A stretch of DNA of 64,000 nt from Datnioides undecimradiatus. Lineage: Eukaryota; Chordata; Actinopteri; Lobotiformes; Datnioididae. This document shows positions 1-13,377 of this stretch, piece by piece; the stretch's first letter is position 1; each line of letters starts with the position of its first letter. A program made the translations under genes and the position numbers. The stretch lies in NCBI GenBank assembly GCA_008933995.1, contig WARS01000036.1:19205285-19269284 (forward strand), given 5' to 3'. The notes beneath the pieces are model-generated. The model was not told the DNA's origin. It saw nothing but the letters and a program-made list of their open reading frames with translations, and searched no databases.

Positions 1-479
1 CTTAATGTAAATATTCTGTGTAGTAAAACGTGTTCGGTGCTTCATTAAGTGCACAAGAAGTCCATCGTATTGCTGCTTAAATGTGACTTTAAAAAGCTGC
101 ATTAGATGAAAAGTACCTCAAACTCTAATACATATATTTAATTACGTTGCATCACTGCTGTAAAGCGACCTCATTAGACCCATACGTCCATCTACCTTCC
201 AACATCCATATATTATTCAGTATAATCCTTATTTTTTGATTTCCAATTTGACTTAAAATGTTAATTTTTTATTCTAGTGTAATTGAATTTAATATCATTT
301 TGATTAAATCCGGAGTCTGGGTGAACCGGCCCGTCTTTACATGTGCAAGTAAATCAATGGGCGTGTGAGGGAGCTGTCAATCAAACTTAGCCCGTGCACG
401 CGCACACACACCTGAGGAGGGGTCTAATCAGGCAACAGTGGAAACACCTGTTAAAACAGGAATACAAAGTGCATTCAGC

Positions 480-690
480 GGGGACTATTTACAGCTGCGG
501 AGTGATACACGTTTGATGCTCAGTGAGTATTTACAGCAGCAGGATGGTGCATGAGGGTAAAAATAAACTTCTGTGTGTGTGTGTGTGTGTGTGCGCGCTC
601 ATTGTAATGAAGGAAAATGTCAGCCAGTGCAACAGTGTGACTCACTGATGTGTTTTTAATTAGTTTTTGAAGCTCTGTGGCATAAAGGAA
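480..690 (+). repeat. Dispersed noncoding block, copy A
   Basis: Positions 507-545 and 609-690 match 27488-27526 and 27568-27632 in the same order and orientation, including TTTACAGCAGCAGGATG and a GTGCAACAG(T/C)GTGA core. Copy A carries a GT microsatellite where copy B has only a short TGTTCATGTTCAT. It is either an unnamed interspersed repeat or a duplicated regulatory element. Confidence 0.6.
572..593. repeat. (TG)n microsatellite
   Basis: Eleven uninterrupted TG units followed by CGCGC. It interrupts the duplicated noncoding block around it. Confidence 0.95.
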
Positions 691-935
691 CAACATATAT
701 CAGCCTCCGAATACACGGTTGATGTTAGTACATCACATTTGTTGTTGTTGACGGGTAGCGTCGTGGGATTGTTTGTCAATAAGAAAAATACAGAATGTCA
801 CCGGCATCATCTGGTCCAACTAGACCTCTGTCACAAAGTGTGTGTTGTTGAGTTTAAACAGTTTTTCAGAACCAGAATGTGTGATAACCATCCGTTGTCA
901 GTTTCATCATATCCTTTTTGCAGATGTAGCACTAA

Positions 936-1082
936 AAACTGACTCTGGATCAGCTGTAAGACACATTTCTGTGTGTCAGCAGCTTGATAAACTGACTCTG
1001 GATCAGCTGTAAGACACATTTCTGTGTGTCAGCAGCAGCTTGATAAACTGACTCTGGATCAGCTGTAAGACACATTTCTGTG
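936..1082. repeat. Tandem repeat, unit 53-56 bp, about 2.7 copies
   Basis: Copies start at 936, 989 and 1045, each beginning AAACTGACTCTGGATCAGC and continuing into GACACATTTCTGTG. The second unit has one extra AGC triplet, giving 53 and 56 bp spacing. The third copy is cut short before CTCCTC. Confidence 0.93.
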
Positions 1083-4000
1083 CTCCTCTTTTCAGCCGCT
1101 GCTTGTTTTTAACTCTGTATCTGAAGCAGATGAAGGATTTCAGTCGTCGGACGTCTGGATCTGAAGTTATCAGAGAAACAAGCTGAGCAAACGTTAGCAG
1201 CAGCTCGGCTCGCCGCCCCTCCAGGACGTCCCGTGTGCGGCCGACAGCGTGGGAGAAACAGTGGTTTTTAAGGTGGAACTGCTTTATTCAGTGTTTCTCT
1301 GGGTTTGAATCAGCGGCTCTGTTTGTTTTGGAGAGGAGGAGACCTCTGTGGAGAATTCAGCTCCCAGTAAAAACCTCCTGAACCATCAACACTGAAGGAA
1401 TCCCAGCTGACAGGAAGACAACAACTCCCAGCATCCCACGCTGCTGCACCACGTCACAGGACTGCAACCTCTGTTTTAATTAAGAAAGGCTACAAAGCTG
1501 CATTTTGTACATTCAACCAAGCGTCTTTGTGGCCTCACTCAGAGGCAGACTTAGCTAATCCTGGGTTTTGCCAGCAGCATAGTATTGATGTGGCTGTTTA
1601 AAAGACAGTTGTGCTCATTAAAGGCAACGCATCTGATGTGTGATGTGTATGCACAGCCTTTTGAAACGGTTCCTCTCATTGGACAAAAGTAAACTCGTTC
1701 AAACTGCGGCCATTTTTCCCGTTTACGTGTCATAGATTTTATTATCCGGAGCTCTTTAATGGAAACAAACACGGGATGATTTAACCGGCGGTGCGTCGGG
1801 GGACCTCTTAGGGCTACTTTTCATAAAATAAAACCATAAAAAAGTTGAAACAACGCGCGCCGGAGGAAAATACTGCCGGCAGTGAAACGCGTCGTGAGTT
1901 AAAAGGTAAACAAAGAGGCCGACTGCTGTCCGGTGCAGCATGTGGCAGCGCTGCACAACACTCGGCGATAAGGCTCTGTGAAGTGAGGCACCTTTCAAAG
2001 GCTTTTCAAAAACTAATAACACTGTCTGCAGCACTAAAAAAAAACGGTTGGATACTCCTTCACAAATTCAAAAGATGGATTAGTCTCTCCGCTGCCGTAC
2101 ACCGAGGGCTAATATTTCATGTAGAGCTGAAACTTGGCTGAACGGTTTCTGCCCAGCTCTGCCTCATGAGTGCGCTCCTCGGTGCTGATCCCGACACCAC
2201 ATCAACCTGCTCCTCAGGCTAATTTATACTGCACATGCCTCGCTACGCCCACCGGGCACCCTGCTGCATAAAGAGTAAGAGGATTTCGGTGCGGAGCAAA
2301 CCCAGATGAGGGCAAAGCGCCGATGTGCAGCGGAGGAGGGTCACGTTATGCCTTGTCATTGTTTACAGGGTCTCAGGAGGAGCAGCTCTTCGCCCGCCTC
2401 CATCCAAACTCCGATAGTTTCACTCAGAGTCGTCGTGATCAACCTGTTTTAATTAGCAGATGAAACACTGTGTCAGCGCTGCGTCGAGGGGCTGCGGAGA
2501 ACTTGTTTGTGATTTACCGTGCTAATCAGCTTAATTGGAAGTTGGATAATTACACATTAAGACACACTTAAATGTTATGAATCCCCACTTTGGTGGAAAC
2601 TTTTAAATGAGCTGACGGTCGTTTACATTTACATTTTAGGCAACGAGAAGATTTACGACAAGGAGCGAGACGTCCAGGAAGATAATTAAAGCGAAACCTT
2701 GCTGGTTTGAAAGTAAAAGACATAATGGGCAGCTATTGAAGCTGCCACATGATTGAGAAATGGTTTGGATTTTTAGGAGAAAAACGTTCTAACGGACTAA
2801 TTTGAGGGCATTAATTTGTTTTTTTCTTGCATTAGGATGAAATACAGTCGTAGTCAGACATCGGGAGCGAGAGCAGCACCGCATTTAGGTGGGTCTAAAT
2901 GTGCGCCAGCTGTAGTTTCTCTCTGTGGCAGCTCCTGACTCACAGTGTCATAACATGACTGATGGCACACTGGGAGGCATTATGCACAGAGCTTTTTAAA
3001 ACAGCAACACTAATCAAGGATGACTGACCATCAGATTTTGGGGGGGGGGGGCCTCCTGCATGTGAAATGAGCCCTGCATCTTACAGGAAAGGAAGGAGCT
3101 GGAGCAAAATGTCAGAAATGAACTTAATTTATACGTGAAATATGAGACTTTTTGTCTTTTGGAAAGGATCGTGATGCATAAGTTGTTATTAAATTAGTGC
3201 CTATAAATCAAAAAGGGAGTCGTTATGTCAAAGACAGTGAGACTCCGGGACTTAAAGCATTTACGCTGACGGCTCAAACTGCACAAGGTTGAAGGGACCT
3301 TCATACTTCCTGAGAGGCTGTTTGCTCACCTGATTTGCAGTTTAAGACAACATGTGAAAGTTTCTCCGTATTCATCAAGGACACGGGGCCTAATTTCCAC
3401 AGGGGATGGTGCGAGAGCCCCTTGAGTTATTACCCTGCATTCGGAGCAATAATTAATAAGAAAAGCAATAAGCAATCATTTACAGGGTTTTTTCAGCCTG
3501 ACAGGATACATACATACTGTCCTGCCCTGCTGGTGGACAATGCTGGGGGCGTGTGCAGTCCGAGAACACCTGCAGACGCTACTCAGGGCTGGAAAAGTCG
3601 TTCACCACTGCAGTTTTGGGTAAAAGTGCAATTTAATCTGCACTTTATCGTTAATATTCCTCTAAAAACACGTGAGAATTAAACGTCAGTCAGAGACAAG
3701 GCACTAAAACACAGAGTGTTTGTAGGAAACGTGCAGGTTTCATAAAGTAAGAGACTAAATATGAGCATGCACGGCTCCTGGCTTCAGTCCTGCCAGTCCT
3801 CCCAGGATGCATTTAGGATCAGATGTTCGGTTGTGTCATAGTGCTTCTCTTATTTTCATACCTTCAGTTATTGTTTTGTTCTTGCACAACTGTGTGCATT
3901 TCTCTGCTTCTGCCACATCTTAAGATCAGGCCTTGCTGCAGTTTGACAGCAACATGCATGTAATATTTCATTTCTGTCCCCAAAACACCCCCAAAAAACT

Positions 4001-5315
4001 CATTTGTCTTTAAAAATGACGTGTATTGAAAGTGTAAATGGTGATAAACTGAAGCAAAGGAAGGAGAACAAACGGTGGAAAAGCTGTAAACACACAAAAC
4101 TCAACACTTCCCCTCAATTTTATGCAACTGATTCTCACTAAACCAAAGTTTTTAGAGCTTAAAGGGTCATTTTGAGCCATTTTCCACCCGTTTCAACACA
4201 AAATAACATCTCCATCATTTCCTTTTGTCCCGTACAAACTCACCACGAACAAACTTCCACGCAGCTAAACGCTAACCCAAAAAAATCATGAACATTAAAG
4301 AAATGAAATGAGCACAAACCGAAAATGCAAAACAGAGTGGCGTTGCTCCAAAGTGATGTGGGTTATGTGATACTGGCTTGGAAACAAGGTCACATGAATA
4401 TTTAGCTAAAGTGGCAACGCGGCAACAGGGAAACATGATTTTAAACAGGAGACCGGCGCCTGTGCAGCTGAATATACTTTAGATTTCAACCTTTTCTGTT
4501 TGTGGCTTTAAATGTTTCCCCTGTTGTGACTCATCAGTCGGGCTTCAGAGACAAAATAAAGGACTGCAGCCTTCTGCATCAAAGTTTTCACCTCAACACC
4601 CTTTGAACACACTCTCTCGAAGTGATGCGTTGCTTCGGCGTTACCGTAAAGCAAACGAGACCTTGCAAACTCGTAATTATCAAGGGAAGATTTGCATAAT
4701 TGCACGCTATGCTTTGCAGTGCTGTGCCGGTACCTGGCTCATGCAGACTGTTGGGTTTGTCATAGAGTTCAAGGGAGTTTTGTATTCAGAGGTTAGACCG
4801 GACCAGATGGCCCGAGACCTTGAGCTCTCAGACATTTCCCGGAGGAGGAGAGATGCTGCCTTCGCTGCAGTGCTGGAGTTTTACTCAAGCTTGATGCCTC
4901 CCTTTTTAAATGTATTTTTCTTTTTTACTGCCAGCATCAAGTTTTGTTGTTTATGGGCGTCCGTGTTTTCTTGGTTTGGGAATTTCTTCAACACCTGCAC
5001 ACGGCAAAGCTGTGTTAAAGCTGTGTTAAGCCGCACATGGTATAGCTGTGTTATAATTAAAGCTTCAGTGAGGCCGGATCGATCTAAGTGCATTTCACAG
5101 TATGCAGAGTAACTGCATCAGCAGAGCGGAGCCTGTAGCATGCATGTTTCTGTAATTACTGTCACTGCCAGAAGGGCGGAGACAAAAAGACAAAGGCCCA
5201 GCACTGCAGCTTTAATATAAGCCAATTACAATTAATTAAGTAATTTAAGGATCGTTTCTCTTATTCAGACTCATGCTGACAGAATAACCTGACGCTGATG
5301 ATGTTGCAGCTAGAG

Positions 5316-5583
5316 GACGGTTAGCTTAGCTTAGCACAGAAACTTAAAGTAGGTGGACGCGACTGTGTCCGGTCCGTCTAAAGGCTGAAAAGAGTCTTCC
5401 CATCAACTCGTCTTTAGGTCAGTAACTGTAATCTTGTGTTTGGTTTTCCTACCAATTAAACACAAGACAAATGTGTTAATTAATCAACTTTACTTGTTTT
5501 AGCTTAGTTTCACCTTTTAGATGGAGCCAGGCTAGCTTTTCCTGCACTAGCTCCAGTCTTCATGCTAAGCTAAGCTAACCGTC
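5316..5583. repeat. MITE-like palindromic repeat with perfect 21-bp inverted ends
   Basis: The ends 5316-5336 (GACGGTTAGCTTAGCTTAGC plus one A) and 5563-5583 are exact reverse complements over 21 bp and enclose about 226 bp without coding capacity. Weaker inverted similarity extends about 10 bp further out on both sides. The 'gctagcttagcat' style ends and the internal text about CCAGGCTAGCTTTTCCTGC resemble a short nonautonomous DNA element common in teleosts. A diverged relative lies at 39665-39915. Confidence 0.7.
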
Positions 5584-6214
5584 CCTTAGCTCCAGCTTCA
5601 CATTTAATGGACAGAGTTTTACCGATCATCTTATTGAACTCTCAGCAAAAATATGTTTATTTCCCCAAAAAGTCAAACTATTCCTGTCTGACCTGACACC
5701 TCGAACCCTCAGACTATGGTTAGCTTAACTAACGATAAGAGTCTAAAACACTAAACCAGAAGAGTACTCTGCTTCAAGTCCTGCAACACATGGACGTCGA
5801 CTTTAAAATAAGTATTCTTCATTTGTTTTCTCATTTCAGTTTTTATGCGACAGCAGTGTTTGGCAGCCCAGCAGGAGTTTGCTTCCAGTCTGACAAAACG
5901 CTGGTCCGGTGCCCGTGACATGCTGGTTGGTATTCTGCGAATTGTTTACTTTGAAGTTAATTGGAAAAACACAAACAAACTAAAAAAAAATAACTATTGT
6001 TGTTGTCACAGAGCTGGAAAAGTAAGTTTGGACTGCAGCTACAGCTCTGTAGTGCTTCCATCTCTCGTACTGGCAAGCGCAGACGCTGGGCTTTGAGTCT
6101 GAAGTGGACACTCGAACTGGGAGGACACCGTCTCCCCACGTTGGCATAAAATCCCATCTGCCGCGCTGATTCAGTCTAACACAACAAAACCCACAAGGCG
6201 ACGTCCGTGATGCT

Positions 6215-7930
6215 GTATAAGTATTGAAATAGTTTATTTTTTTCTTTCGTCTTTTACATAAAACAAAGAATATCAGTAATATACAATTCTCAATTCGTAC
6301 TGCTAAGGTGACCGTCACACGAGAACATCACTGTTTTATTATCGGGTTCTGAAGAACAAAATACATTAAGAGGGGATATTACTGTAATAGTGAGTAACAA
6401 TATGTGCAATAAATGGTAAATTACACCCATCAGTGCTGAGTACAAATACAGGGCATTAGAGTGAATGTTAAAAAAATACAATACTCTTGTGAGAGTGTCG
6501 CTCTTCGTTACGTGAGTCGCTTTAAAAACACAGACGCCATGCTCCATCTACCCGTATCGGTACAGCCAATCTGATCCCTGATCCGTTAACACCTCGCCTC
6601 ACCTGCCGACGCTACATATGTCGTTTATTAAACCCGCGTGTGTCGCTATTGGCTTTAAGTGTACAGATATTACCTTCGACATACAGGAGTAAGATTTTAA
6701 AGAGGAGGTAAATACAGTAAGATGAAGTGATTAATGATGTTGTGCAACATGACAGTGCTCCGCAGTCCTACATCAAATTAAACTGTCTCTAGTGAGTCGA
6801 AAGAATATGGCTATAGTCACCATGACAAGTTCTGATATGTAGTGTTTTTTTTAATTTGCATTCGTTTTCTGCGTTTGGCAATATGCAGTTTTGGCAAATA
6901 TCTACACGTGAAAAGGCGAGGGGGCTGACACAGGTGTGACGAGGGGGGGCGGGGGAAACATCGCAAAAAGCAGCTAAAGCCGTCAAATATGTCGGGATGC
7001 ATTCAAAACACCAAAAAACATTACTACCGAGGACACAGCATACATAATAGAGAGAGAAAGAGAAAACCGAGCGACCGCGGTGGGATATCTTACAGTCAAA
7101 TGCACAGACGAGAACTGACGAAGGAGGAAAGTACCGAGTCCAGGTAACGACCTTTTCAAAGCGTTACGCTGAAATCCGGTGCATTCAGTGGTTTCGGGAA
7201 CGACGCGGTTGTAAAGATGAGGTTCGCTCATTGAATCCACAGCATCGATCGGAGACAGTAAATGGTATTTTCCCTGAGCTAGCGCGACAATGTCCACAAT
7301 GTGCCGACTACAGCAGGTGCTTTAGAACTAAGGTTACATGCGAAACTCACTGCTTTGTCCCGACGTCATAACTGCGGCAAAAGGGATAAAAATGCAGTTC
7401 AGACACAAAGAGTTTCATCGCGCGGCGACACGTTAGACCTATTTCAACTGATAACAGCCGTTAAAATCAGGTTTAATATGGACACTGATACTTATAAAGC
7501 TGCAGACTGTGTAACACACGTCAGCCTCCTGCGATGAAACTCCCCGTTGTCAGATTCATACGATGCATCTCTGTGGTTAGAATAAGTCGGAGGGTGCTTG
7601 CATGCAAGTTGATATTAACATTGTGACATTAACAAACAAACAAAACTAAAGTTTCCAACAAGATAGTGCACACGTTAAAGAATCACATTACTCAGTCAGG
7701 TATAGAGCTCGTGAATGGCAATCAGTAGTAGTTAGTGCTGTACAAAAGCATGGAAGTCATAGCCTGTAACCGTGAGCTTTAAAGGTTACATCTGAAGATC
7801 TGCTCAAAAATATATCACAGAGTAACTCTAGTTTAGCGCTTTAGTAGATTGCGATGCAGAATTAGATCTTCACATAAACATTGAATGAAGCTACATAACC
7901 TTTGTTCAGCAGGGTTTCGGTGGAGGTCTC
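6215..7930 (-). other. nckap5: Putative nckap5 3'UTR
   Basis: This stretch lies between a possible stop codon near 7.93-8.01 kb and the AATAAA at 6233-6238. It has no recognisable interspersed repeat, unlike the neighbouring DNA, and a higher CpG density (for example around 7060-7080, 7200-7290 and 7420). Both points suit a transcribed and constrained segment but do not prove it. Short open frames here on either strand show no known domain. Confidence 0.45.
6233..6238 (-). terminator. nckap5: Poly(A) signal (AATAAA), putative nckap5 3' end
   Basis: The minus strand reads AATAAA here, after an A-rich run, with cleavage expected some 15-25 bases further along (about 6215). It is the best-placed canonical signal downstream of the last coding exons. 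Use is inferred. Confidence 0.5.
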
Positions 7931-8043
7931 TCAGTCTCTGTGAGTGACCACAGCTGGCGCCATTATGGAGGTCTGTTGGCGGAGAACCCGCTGCGCTTTT
8001 AATAAAGTCATTTAAATGTTCATACCTGCATAAATCAATGTTT
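7931..8043 (-). CDS. nckap5: Candidate terminal coding exon of nckap5, boundaries unresolved
   Basis: The previous exon (14100-14486) ends with one base (G) of a split codon at a good donor, so a further exon should exist. Two acceptors here keep the frame. One, at 8044-8045, follows a strong pyrimidine tract (ACTCCTTTTCATTGCCAG) and gives the short tail ETLIYAGMNI with stop TAA at 8012-8014. Another, at 7996-7997, has a weaker tract and gives a 20-residue tail starting QRVLRQQ and ending VVTHRD, stop at 7931-7933. A third acceptor at 7991-7992 leads to a longer frame stopping at 7833. I could not recall the family's C-terminus well enough to choose. The protein might instead end without splicing at the stop at 14062-14064. 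Confidence 0.3.
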
Positions 8044-10014
8044 CTGGCAATGAAAAGGAGTCGAATGGTGATTTCTGCTGTCGTCTCGCTGGCTGTTTTG
8101 GTTGTGCAGCTGTACACGCTAACTGCACCAAATGACAAAGCTGCTGCACGGCGGGTTCATGCATTCAAACAGCAAGCTAAAGACATGTGAGACATATACT
8201 GTTATTAATCATTAAATAAAGTTAAAGTAACTCTTCTCTGGAAAGGACACACATAGTTATACAGTAGCTTAAGTGCAGTTAGCTTAGCTTGGTAGCAAGT
8301 ATGATTATGTTATTGCAATGTGACATACAGCTGTAGGCCTCCGACATTAGCTCGAGCCTGGCCTTTATGTGGCAGCTTGTGTTTATAACATGGTGATTAC
8401 AGGAAGCCATCAAAATGCTACAGCAGCTAACCTGCTAAAACAAAATCTGACACATTTATGTTTTTGTAAAACTGTTATTTCCCCGAGCGTTGGGGAAAAT
8501 AGCAGAGAAAACAAATAAATGTGTGCATAACTTCAGTCCTGTGAGACAGCAGAGTTGTAGGCTACATTTAGAAATCCAATCAGCAGCTCACAGCTGATGC
8601 CAAAGAGCTACAGACCTCCAAAATGGCTGCCAGAAGTTTCATTACTGCACCTGAAAGGCTACTCGGTATCTCAGCACTACACTGAGCACAGGTGGAAGCC
8701 TACGACGCCAAGCCCACTCGTTTTCCAGTTCCGAGCGTTTCATCCCCATGCACAGACTCAGTGTGCACACGGTGGGATTTAGGGATCATCCATGTGTGTG
8801 TTTGAGTGATAAATCCAACTGATTGCCAGATTCCTTGCTTCGGGTTGATTCATTCGGCTTCATAAACTCTGAAATGGAAGATGCAGAGCAGAGTGAGATC
8901 CTGCAGACCGGGACACTGGGAAAAGTAACACATACTGTCATAAATTGACTAAATGCAATATTATATTTAAGTCTCTGTTCTGTCTGTTTATATTCCCAGA
9001 AAGGGATAAATCAATATTGTAGTACAATTCCTCAATATGTGTCCCCAGCACCTGCACATACATTATTATTCAAAGGAAAGTCAGCAATTCTTTCCGCTGA
9101 CTGAGGAGCACCTTAAATTACAGTTTATGGTGATTTCAATGGCATTAAAGTGTTGTTGGAGGTTAATTTAACATGTATCAGTGTCAGTCGTACTGCATGA
9201 GCAGCTGTGGTTTAAATGCAAATAGAAATAGTCATGATTTGATTGCAACGAGCGGAGATGATATATGAGGGAACCTGCTGCCCTGCATGTTGATGTGGAG
9301 CGGCATCACTCTCCCACATAAGTCAGCTATACAGTTTGCTGTTGTGTGAACCCTGTAAATGTGTTATAATGTCATACAGAGTATTAAAACACTGGCATGA
9401 GTGTATTTCTCTCAATAAACATAGGGAATTAAATACTAGACCCACAGGCAACAATGTGCCTGTATGAGTTTTTGTGTGTGTGATGTTCATGAGCAGCTTC
9501 AGACCTGTGGATGGTGTTTTTTTAACCCACATGGATATTTTATGACGCAACAAACACTCACACTTTGTAAAAACCAGCCTGAATGTACTGTTTTCTTAAT
9601 CTTTACAGTATAGCTTCCTGTTCCACTGACCCTTCTGAAAGGCAACATCTGAACATTTCTGCCAAGGCTCCAGGTTTCACATCTATCTTTTATAATCAGT
9701 AAATAAACAATTGAACTGCTGAGGAACTTCTCGACTTTCATCCCACTTCAGCTGAGGAAAAGCTCGGATCCTGCTTTTAGCTCTCGAATGTCTACTGACC
9801 TGAGTGTCGGAGAGTTTTTATGCTGTAATGTGAATTTAATTACGGTTTTCTTCTGTATCCTCTGAGGCTGGAGAAGTCATACAGAAAATGGTCTATTGTA
9901 ATGGTGCAATGACACCTTTGTGAATTATGTGTAATGCTGTGTGAGAGCAGAGCAGAATGAAAATGTAAAAACAAATTGTGGCCAATGAGAAGTGGATACC
10001 GAACATACTCCAAT

Positions 10015-10408
10015 TGCCCATTATTCCGAAACCCCACTGGTCCAAAAAATGACTGTCCCATTAGATCAAAAACGCATTTTTACGACAGGCTGTTAACCTG
10101 AAAACCAAAGCCAAACGGTCTAAGGCCCATTGCTCCGAAAATACACAGCATCCCTGCATCTTAACCACTAATCTGGGTGATTGGGACGTGCACTGACTGA
10201 GGTAAAACTCTCAAGATTGTGTGTTATGTACAATCAGTTCTGCTTCAGCATCATGGACAGGTCTGGCAGTGTCTAAACTAACAGCTCCAGGGAGTGTGCT
10301 TGTTTTTGATGCAGTGGGGATTTGATATTGGGATAACTGGTTGTCGGACAAATAGGTTTTCAGACCTATTGGGGTTTTGGAATAATGGTTGGTTGGACTA
10401 ATGGGCAG
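10015..10408. repeat. MITE-like element with inverted ends
   Basis: The left end (10015-10048: TGCCCATTATTCCGAAACCC, then CACTGGTCC) recurs inverted at 10363-10407, whose reverse complement contains CCATTATTCCAAAACCCCAA and ends in TGCCCATTAGTCCAACC. Internal text repeats the same 'CCCATTAGATCAAAA' theme. There is no coding capacity. The style matches nonautonomous teleost DNA elements; the superfamily is not assigned. Confidence 0.6.
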
Positions 10409-11767
10409 CCTCAAAGCATAAAGTTATCCCAGATGTGTCGCTTAAATAAACCTGTTTCATCGCGTCTTACAGTTGGCAAGCTGGAGTCTCGTCTGTTCTT
10501 TCTGTTGACTCGGAGTGGTTCGTGTTTTCGATTTGATATAGGTCAACTTCTTTGGTTCCAACCCACCTGTGGAAAAAAAAAAACAGAATGAAACTCATTT
10601 CAGAGGTTTTCTCAACCGTCAGACTTAATTCTGACTCCTGTCGAGCAGAGGAGTCAAACGTGGAGTTAGGAGTGACACTGACAGACTGACATTTGACATC
10701 TTCAAAGAGAACAAGATTATCATTCTGAATTCAAAGTGGCAGCAGATCTGAGTGACACTAAAGGAGCAGTGGCTGACATCTTGAAAGATGACAGATTTAT
10801 AATTCTGACTTGAAAGCCACCTGAACTGAACTCTACTGAAACGCTGTGCAAACGAAGCTGGAGTTTACTTTGCCAGATAGAGAGTGACAGTTTGGGTTGC
10901 TTAAATCAAATAAGCAAAAAGTATTCACTGTTTGTCTGAAGAAATGAGCCTCAGGAGACAAACATTTAAATATTCACCCCCCCCCCCGAAAAAGCATTCA
11001 GTCTGATGCAATCTTAGCAATTCTCAAGTCTCTGTGTCCAGACAGGCTTCAATGTCAGATAGTCTTTTCAGAACTAACCCTACAGCTTGTGGGTTTGTCT
11101 CCATACCAGAGTGGTATGCATGTGCCTCTGCATCTAAAAGAGGAGGGTTGTGCATTTTAGTCTTTTCCTGAACCAAAAACTAAAGAAAATACATGAAGAA
11201 CGCTTTTAAATGAGTTTATCTGCCAAAACACTAGTTGAAAATGTCAGCATGCTAAGCTAGCAAGTTTAATACCAACTGTAGTAGCCACATGTTACTCACC
11301 ACAAGGCAAAGAATCATGTCGTAGATGCTACAATACCAGACTTTAGGCTTATGTTAGCAGCTCTGTCCAGCAACAAGACAGTCCTATGTTCACTAACACA
11401 CTAGTTAGCTAGTTAAATCTATTTTAAAATATTATCAAAAAGCTTATGTGTGAGACAGACAGCCTAACTGGTTCATGTGGGCACAACAATACAATACAAT
11501 GCAATATTTAAATAATACTGATTTCTTTATTTCAATGGGGGTTTTTTACAATTAGCTGATGGGACACTGGCTTTTTGCATATGCTACATGAAACTTTAGC
11601 CTGTGCTAACAGCTGCTAACCCTGATATATCATGCATGTAGCTATCAAGAGAATATTTATGACACTTCAAACAAGGTTTTAGTGTTAAAAGGCATCATTT
11701 GGAACTATTAAAGAGTCAGCTGGAGTTTAGACAAATGTTTTTGATCCCAAATAGCTAGCTAGCTATA

Positions 11768-12015
11768 CAGTGGGGATCGAAAGTTTGGGCACCCCAGGTA
11801 AAAATTTGTATTAATGTGCATAAAGAAGCCAAGGAAAGATGGAAAAAATCTCCAAAAGGCATCAAAATACAGATTAGACATTCTTATGATTTGTCAAAAA
11901 AAAGTTAGATTTTATTTCCATCATTTACACTTTCAAAATAACAGAAAACAAAAAAATGGCATCTGCAAAAGTTTTGGCACCCTGCAGAGTCAATACCTTG
12001 TACTGCCCCCATTGG
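11768..12015 (+). repeat. Left terminal inverted repeat of the Tc1 element
   Basis: It matches the reverse complement of 13131-13377 with about 4% difference, including single-base length changes in two A-runs. It ends in GTACTGCCCCC, which mirrors the last codons of the transposase at the right end. Confidence 0.93.
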
Positions 12016-12076
12016 AAAGCTGAGACCTGACAGTGTCATGGATTGTTCTCAATCATCATCTGGAAAGACCAGGTGA

Positions 12077-13130
<1,054 letters not shown>

Positions 13131-13156
<26 letters not shown>

Positions 13157-13377
13157 CTCTGCAGGGTGCCCAAACTTTTGCAGATGCCATTTTTTTGTTT
13201 TCTGTTATTTTGAAAGTGTAAATGATGGAAATAAAATCTAACTTTTTTTGACATATTATAAGAATGTCTAATCTGTAATTTGATGCCTTTTTGGAGATTT
13301 TTCCATCTTTCTTTGGCTTCTTTATGCACATTAATACAAATTTTTACCTGGGGTGCCCAAACTTTTAATCCCCACTG
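13131..13377 (+). repeat. Right terminal inverted repeat of the Tc1 element, overlapping the transposase 3' end
   Basis: Inverted copy of 11768-12015. Its inner 26 bases (13131-13156) are also the last codons and stop of the transposase, so the coding region runs into the repeat. Confidence 0.93.

Larger units (their letters stand above)
1..6214. other. Intergenic DNA downstream of nckap5
   Basis: No coding exon could be supported on either strand. The stretch holds a GT microsatellite, one copy of a duplicated noncoding block, a 53/56-bp tandem repeat, and a palindromic repeat near 5.3-5.6 kb (listed separately). A CpG-richer block at about 1.74-2.5 kb could be a regulatory region or an old transposon. 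The longest open frame (4603-5112, plus, 169 codons) has no recognisable family features. Confidence 0.6.

Noticed and set aside
3042-3052. G-run as a possible G-quadruplex
   Set aside because: A single homopolymer without three further G-tracts close by; ordinary slippage explains it.
4603-5112. 169-codon plus-strand open frame
   Set aside because: No recognisable domain, no splice or promoter context and an overlapping minus-strand frame. The length is within chance for 64 kb in six frames.
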